Origin: an uncultured Alphaproteobacteria bacterium
Lineage (GTDB): Bacteria > Pseudomonadota > Alphaproteobacteria > HIMB59
Assembly (NCBI GenBank): GCA_902522585.1
Contig: CABYWI010000003.1
Location: forward strand, 1 to 48,668
DNA length: 48,668 nt
Reading direction: 5' to 3'
Shown: in pieces, positions 45,001 through 48,668 of the stretch
How the letters are laid out: each line of letters opens with the position of its first letter
Position numbering within the stretch: position 1 is the stretch's first letter
Translations under genes and position numbers: made by a program
The notes under the pieces: model-generated
Databases searched by the model: none
What the model saw: only the letters and a program-made list of their open reading frames with translations
What the model was told of the DNA's origin: nothing

Positions 45001-46600
45001 TGACTTGACTAAAATTCTGTTTGAAAAAACTATGTAATCCTCGATATCTTTCTGTAAGCACACTCAAAGGCGCATCATCTCCCATTGAGCCAGTTGCCTC
45101 TTGGCATGTTTTTACCATTGGATCTAAAATTAAATCCAATATTTCTAAGGATAGATTGAAAGATTTTGCCTGCTGATAAAAAAAGGAGTCTTTTTCTAGT
45201 TTTGGTTGGTCAATTTGTTCAGATGCCAGAATTGCGTCTAGTTGTACTGTTTTTTTATTCCAATCTGAAAAATCTTGTCGATTGCTTAAAATATTTTTTA
45301 GCTCTACGCTCTCGTAAAATTTTTTGTCTTTATAATTGATCGCCACTAACTCTCCAGGACCCACACGACCTTTTTTTAAAATATCTTTTTCTTCAATATT
45401 GATCATTCCAACTTCAGAACCTGAGATTAACAAACCATCATTAGTTAAAATGTATCTAAGAGGTCTTAAACCGTTTCTATCCATTCCAGAAATTATCCAA
45501 TCGCCAAAATTTCCACAAACTGCAGCAGGACCATCCCAAGGTTCTATTACTGCGTTACAGTAGGCGTACATATTTTTCAATTCTTCGGACATATCAGGAC
45601 GATTAGACCATGCTTCAGGGATAATCATTGATTTTGCCATTGGTAGGTCACGATCAGTTTGGACTAGTAATTCAAATGCGGCATCTAGAGAAGCTGAATC
45701 AGAAGCATCTGAGTCTAAAATAGGTTTAAGATCATTAATTCTTTCATTAAAAAAAGGGTGTGTAATTCTTGGCTCATGGGCACTCATCCAATTAATATTA
45801 CCTTTGAGTGTATTAATTTCTCCATTATGAGCTAGAACCCTAAATGGCTGTGCCAAAGACCAAGTAGGGAAAGTATTAGTGGAATAACGTTGATGGTAGA
45901 TAGCAAACTTAGATTTGAAGTCAGGATCTAAAAGATCAGGATAAAACTCAGATAACTGCTCTGCTAGAAACATGCCTTTGTAGACAATAGTTTCAGTTGA
46001 TAAGGAGCAAATATAAAAGTCATTTATATTTAATGCCTTAATTTTATTTTCAATTCTTCTTCTTGTTAAATAAAGTCTTTTTTCTATATTTTCGTGAGAG
46101 TCTTTTGGAGTAAAAATTATCTGTTCAATTTCTGGTTTAGTAAAGTTAGCTTTTTCACCTATGATTTCTGTATTGACTGGTACTTGTCTCCATCCATACA
46201 AACTCATTCCGGCTTTTATGATTTCATATTCAACTATTGCTCGACACTTTTCTTGAGCTCCAAAATCCCTTTTGGGAAGAAATATCATTCCAACACCAAG
46301 TAAGTTATCATGTTCAGCTAGATGACCGGTTTTAGTAACTTGTTTACTAAAAAATGAGTGTGAGACTTCGAGCATAATACCTGCGCCATCTCCAGTTTTG
46401 CCGTCAGCATCAACAGCTCCTCGATGAAAAACTGCCTTAAGAGCCTCCACTCCTTTTTCAACAATATCTCTCCTGGATTCGCCTTTGATATCTGCGACTA
46501 ATCCAACACCACAATTGTCATGTTCATAGCTATCTTTATAAATGTGGTTCTTCTTAAGAAGCTCTCTATATTTGATAAAATCTTTTATTTCTTGACACAT
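42089..46600 (-). CDS. gltB: Glutamate synthase (NADPH), large subunit
   Basis: The 1503-residue protein has a 29-residue propeptide before Cys30 ([13 protein letters not shown]), the nucleophile of the class II glutamine amidotransferase domain. A central and an FMN-binding synthase domain follow ([39 protein letters not shown]). The 3Fe-4S cysteines are seen in [12 protein letters not shown], and the C-terminal GXGXG beta-helix has [21 protein letters not shown]. With GltD it makes two glutamates from glutamine and 2-oxoglutarate, the main nitrogen assimilation step. It is coupled to gltD by a TAATG overlap. Confidence 0.98.
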   Translation of the reverse strand: [1503 protein letters not shown]

Positions 46601-48015
46601 TATGAAGCTTTCTTTTTAACTAATTTATTTTCTAGATATTGATGAATAGATTTAGCTACTTCTCTACCATCATGTATTGCCCATACTACAAGAGATGCTC
46701 CTCTAACGATGTCTCCTGCTGCAAATACTTTTGGGTTACTTGTTTGAAACTTTTTAAAGTCTACTTTTATTGTATTCCAACTAGTTAACTCTAAATCTGT
46801 ACCAAAATTTTGGTTGAGATCTTCTGGCTCAAATCCAAGGGCCTGAATAATAAGATCACTTTTAATTTGTTTTTCAACGCCTGTATCAATGGGTTTACGT
46901 CTACCCGTCTCATCCGCCTCTCCTAAAGTTGCAACTTTGTAGGCAAGACTAGATGCAGATTTATCTTGTGAAATGATTTTAGAAGGAACAGAAAGCCAGT
47001 TGAATTTTATTCCTTCCTGTTCAGCATTTAATACTTCTCTTGCAGATCCAGGCATATTTTCTTTATTCCTTCGATACAGACATGTTACTTCTTTTGCTTT
47101 TTGTCGGATAGCTGTTCTGACACAATCCATCGCAGTATCCCCACCACCAATTACAACAACATGTTTATCTTTTGCATCTAAAAATTTATTTTTCGATGGG
47201 GTATCCCCTAAACCAACCCTATTACTTTCAATTAAAAAATCTAATGCAGGAAGAGAATTTTCAATATTGTTAGTCTCAATATCTAATTGCCTAGCTTTGT
47301 AAACGCCAGTAGCAACGAGTATTGCATCATAATCTTTTTCAAGTTCTTGAAAGGATATGTGTTTTCCTACTTCTTTATTTAAATGAAATTTTACTCCGCT
47401 TTCTGATAGCCATTCAGTTCTTCTCTCTACGACACTTTTATCTAATTTGAAGTTAGGTATTCCATAAATCATTAAACCACCAGCTCGATCATTTTTTTCA
47501 AAAATATCTACAAAATAACCTTGTTTTACCAAGTAAAAGGCTGCCGCCATACCAGCTGGGCCAGACCCAATAATTGCAATTTTTCGATTATTAGGACTTG
47601 TTGAATGGCTTTTTTCTATCCATCCTTTTTCCCATGCTACTTCAGTTAAATATTTTTCAAGATTACCTATTGTGATTGCACCAAAGCCAGCTTGTTCAAC
47701 AACACAATTTCCTTCACATAATCTATCTTGAGGACAAACCCTTCCACAAACTTCTGGGAATGCATTTGTTGAAGTTGAAATTTCATAAGCCTCCTTCAAT
47801 CTGCCCTCTGCTATATATTTTAACCAATCAGGAATATTATTGTTTAGAGGACAGTGGATTTGACAGAATGGAACACCACATTGAGAGCATCTAGATGACT
47901 GCTCAACAGACGTATTTTGATCAAACTGTCTGTAAATTTCTTGAAAATCCTTTATTCTTTTTTCAGGATCTGTTTTATCAGGATTCTGTTGATTTTTTTT
48001 ATGAAACTCTAACAT
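46600..48015 (-). CDS. gltD: Glutamate synthase (NADPH), small subunit
   Basis: This 471-residue subunit has N-terminal cysteines for 4Fe-4S clusters (CSQCGVPFCQIHCPLNN; CGRVCPQDRLCEGNC), an FAD site (IIGSGPAGMAAAFYL) and an NADPH site (VVVIGGGDTAMDCVRTA). It passes electrons from NADPH to GltB. Here gltD comes before gltB in transcription, and the stop overlaps the gltB ATG. The upstream region of about 95 bases, shared with uppP, must hold its promoter. No clear Shine-Dalgarno is seen. Confidence 0.97.
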   Translation of the reverse strand: MLEFHKKNQQNPDKTDPEKRIKDFQEIYRQFDQNTSVEQSSRCSQCGVPFCQIHCPLNNNIPDWLKYIAEGRLKEAYEISTSTNAFPEVCGRVCPQDRLCEGNCVVEQAGFGAITIGNLEKYLTEVAWEKGWIEKSHSTSPNNRKIAIIGSGPAGMAAAFYLVKQGYFVDIFEKNDRAGGLMIYGIPNFKLDKSVVERRTEWLSESGVKFHLNKEVGKHISFQELEKDYDAILVATGVYKARQLDIETNNIENSLPALDFLIESNRVGLGDTPSKNKFLDAKDKHVVVIGGGDTAMDCVRTAIRQKAKEVTCLYRRNKENMPGSAREVLNAEQEGIKFNWLSVPSKIISQDKSASSLAYKVATLGEADETGRRKPIDTGVEKQIKSDLIIQALGFEPEDLNQNFGTDLELTSWNTIKVDFKKFQTSNPKVFAAGDIVRGASLVVWAIHDGREVAKSIHQYLENKLVKKKAS

Positions 48016-48110
48016 GATAATAAAATATTACTTTTTAAACATAATTTTTAAAAGAAAAGAATTTATATTGACTAATTAAAATTATGTAAATATTTATTTG
48101 ATAATAATTT
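48016..48110. promoter_or_regulatory. Divergent promoter region gltD/uppP
   Basis: This 95-base gap, almost entirely A/T, lies between the divergent gltD and uppP starts. On the + strand TTGACT (48068-48073) resembles a -35 box, with TATTTA at 17 bases, and GATAAT (48100-48105) is just before the uppP ATG. No repeat or known operator is evident. Confidence 0.35.
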
Positions 48111-48668
48111 ATGACTATTCACTATCTTTTTTATGCTTTTTATTCGATTATTCAAGGTGTCACCGAATTTATTCCAATTAGCTCAAGTGGCCATCTTAAT
48201 TTGCTAGAGTTATTGTACAATAAAAGCGATACACGAAATTATTTATATGAAACTACTGCCCATTTTTCATCTTTATTGGCATTAATATTATATTTATTTA
48301 AGCAAAATCATCTTAAATTTAATAACATCAAACTAAATTTTATTCCGATTGCATTAGCTACAATTCCGGCAATCATTGTCGGCGCATTCCTCAAAATCTT
48401 TAATTTAAGCTTTTTTAGCCTTCAAATTATTGGCTATACTTCAATTTTGGGAGGAATATTACTTTACTTATCAGATTTGAAAATTTTTCAAGTAATAAAA
48501 ATTTCTAACATAAAAATAAAATTTTTTGTGGCAGGTTTCTTTCAATGCCTTGCTTTTTTACCTGGCTTCAGTAGATCTGGAAGTTGTATAATTGCTTTTA
48601 GATTGATGGGGGAGGATAGGAAAAACTCATCAGTAATGAGTCTTTATTTGGGAATTCCAATAATTCTT
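48111..48668 (+). CDS. uppP: Undecaprenyl-diphosphatase UppP/BacA (5' part, runs off the window)
   Basis: The gene begins at ATG 48111 and stays open to the window end (186 codons). It is absent from the ORF track because it has no stop here. The conserved IIQGVTEFIPISSSGHLNL and PGFSRSGS motifs of UppP are present, with several hydrophobic helices between. The enzyme dephosphorylates undecaprenyl-diphosphate at the membrane, recycling the lipid carrier for peptidoglycan and LPS glycans. A GATAAT ends 5 bases before the ATG, again hinting at a short or absent leader. The usual length is about 260-270 residues, so roughly 80 are missing. Confidence 0.93.
   Translation, partial: MTIHYLFYAFYSIIQGVTEFIPISSSGHLNLLELLYNKSDTRNYLYETTAHFSSLLALILYLFKQNHLKFNNIKLNFIPIALATIPAIIVGAFLKIFNLSFFSLQIIGYTSILGGILLYLSDLKIFQVIKISNIKIKFFVAGFFQCLAFLPGFSRSGSCIIAFRLMGEDRKNSSVMSLYLGIPIIL

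Noticed and set aside
1-48668. Mobile elements, phage genes or CRISPR arrays
   Set aside because: No transposase, integrase, phage protein, regularly spaced repeats or abrupt composition change was seen.

Overview
The window is one dense stretch of an AT-rich bacterial chromosome. Gene order and protein families point to a marine alphaproteobacterium with a streamlined genome. The evidence is the heterotetrameric sarcosine oxidase set, a fructose-type ABC transporter with a separate FrcK-like kinase, very short intergenic gaps, many start/stop overlaps (GTGA, TTGA, ATGA, TAATG) and overlapping stops at most convergent junctions. SAR11-like or HIMB59/AEGEAN-169-like lineages would fit. That placement is inference; no marker tree was run.

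Region 1 (about 1-17.6 kb) is a carbohydrate island. It starts with a split transketolase (end of the N-terminal subunit, then the C-terminal subunit) and an FGGY kinase. Next come a fructose/ribose-class ABC transporter (binding protein, permease, single-domain ATPase), a convergent FrcK-like P-loop kinase and a xylulokinase. They are followed by a class I (DeoC/FbaB-like) aldolase, a PfkB kinase, a D-lyxose/mannose isomerase and a D-2-hydroxyacid dehydrogenase. The run FucU/RbsD mutarotase - RbsK-like kinase - aldo-keto reductase - SGNH hydrolase is tightly coupled. A Gfo/Idh oxidoreductase, a ROK fructokinase and a 6-phosphofructokinase close the island. Together they would import a sugar, interconvert its anomers and aldo/keto forms, phosphorylate it, and feed the pentose phosphate pathway and glycolysis. 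No transcription regulator was recognised anywhere in the window.

Region 2 (17.6-28.4 kb) is a folate-linked C1/methylamine cluster: a 2OG-Fe(II) oxygenase-like protein, sarcosine oxidase soxBDAG, a dimethylglycine/sarcosine dehydrogenase, a MetF-like reductase, and a DmdA-like GcvT-fold demethylase. The last gene is split by an apparent one-base deletion in a poly-T run. A strong terminator ends this block.

Region 3 (28.4-41 kb) holds housekeeping and envelope genes: ribA, a small hypothetical protein, rmuC, and glycosyltransferases of families 2, 9 and 4. Reading on the minus strand, the translation block is infC-rpmI-rplT-pheS-pheT-lepA followed by tRNA-Ser(GGA). Region 4 (41-48.7 kb) holds an alpha/beta hydrolase, gltB and gltD, and the start of uppP, which runs off the window end. 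There are no insertion sequences, phage genes or CRISPR arrays, and no gene-free stretch over 300 bases.
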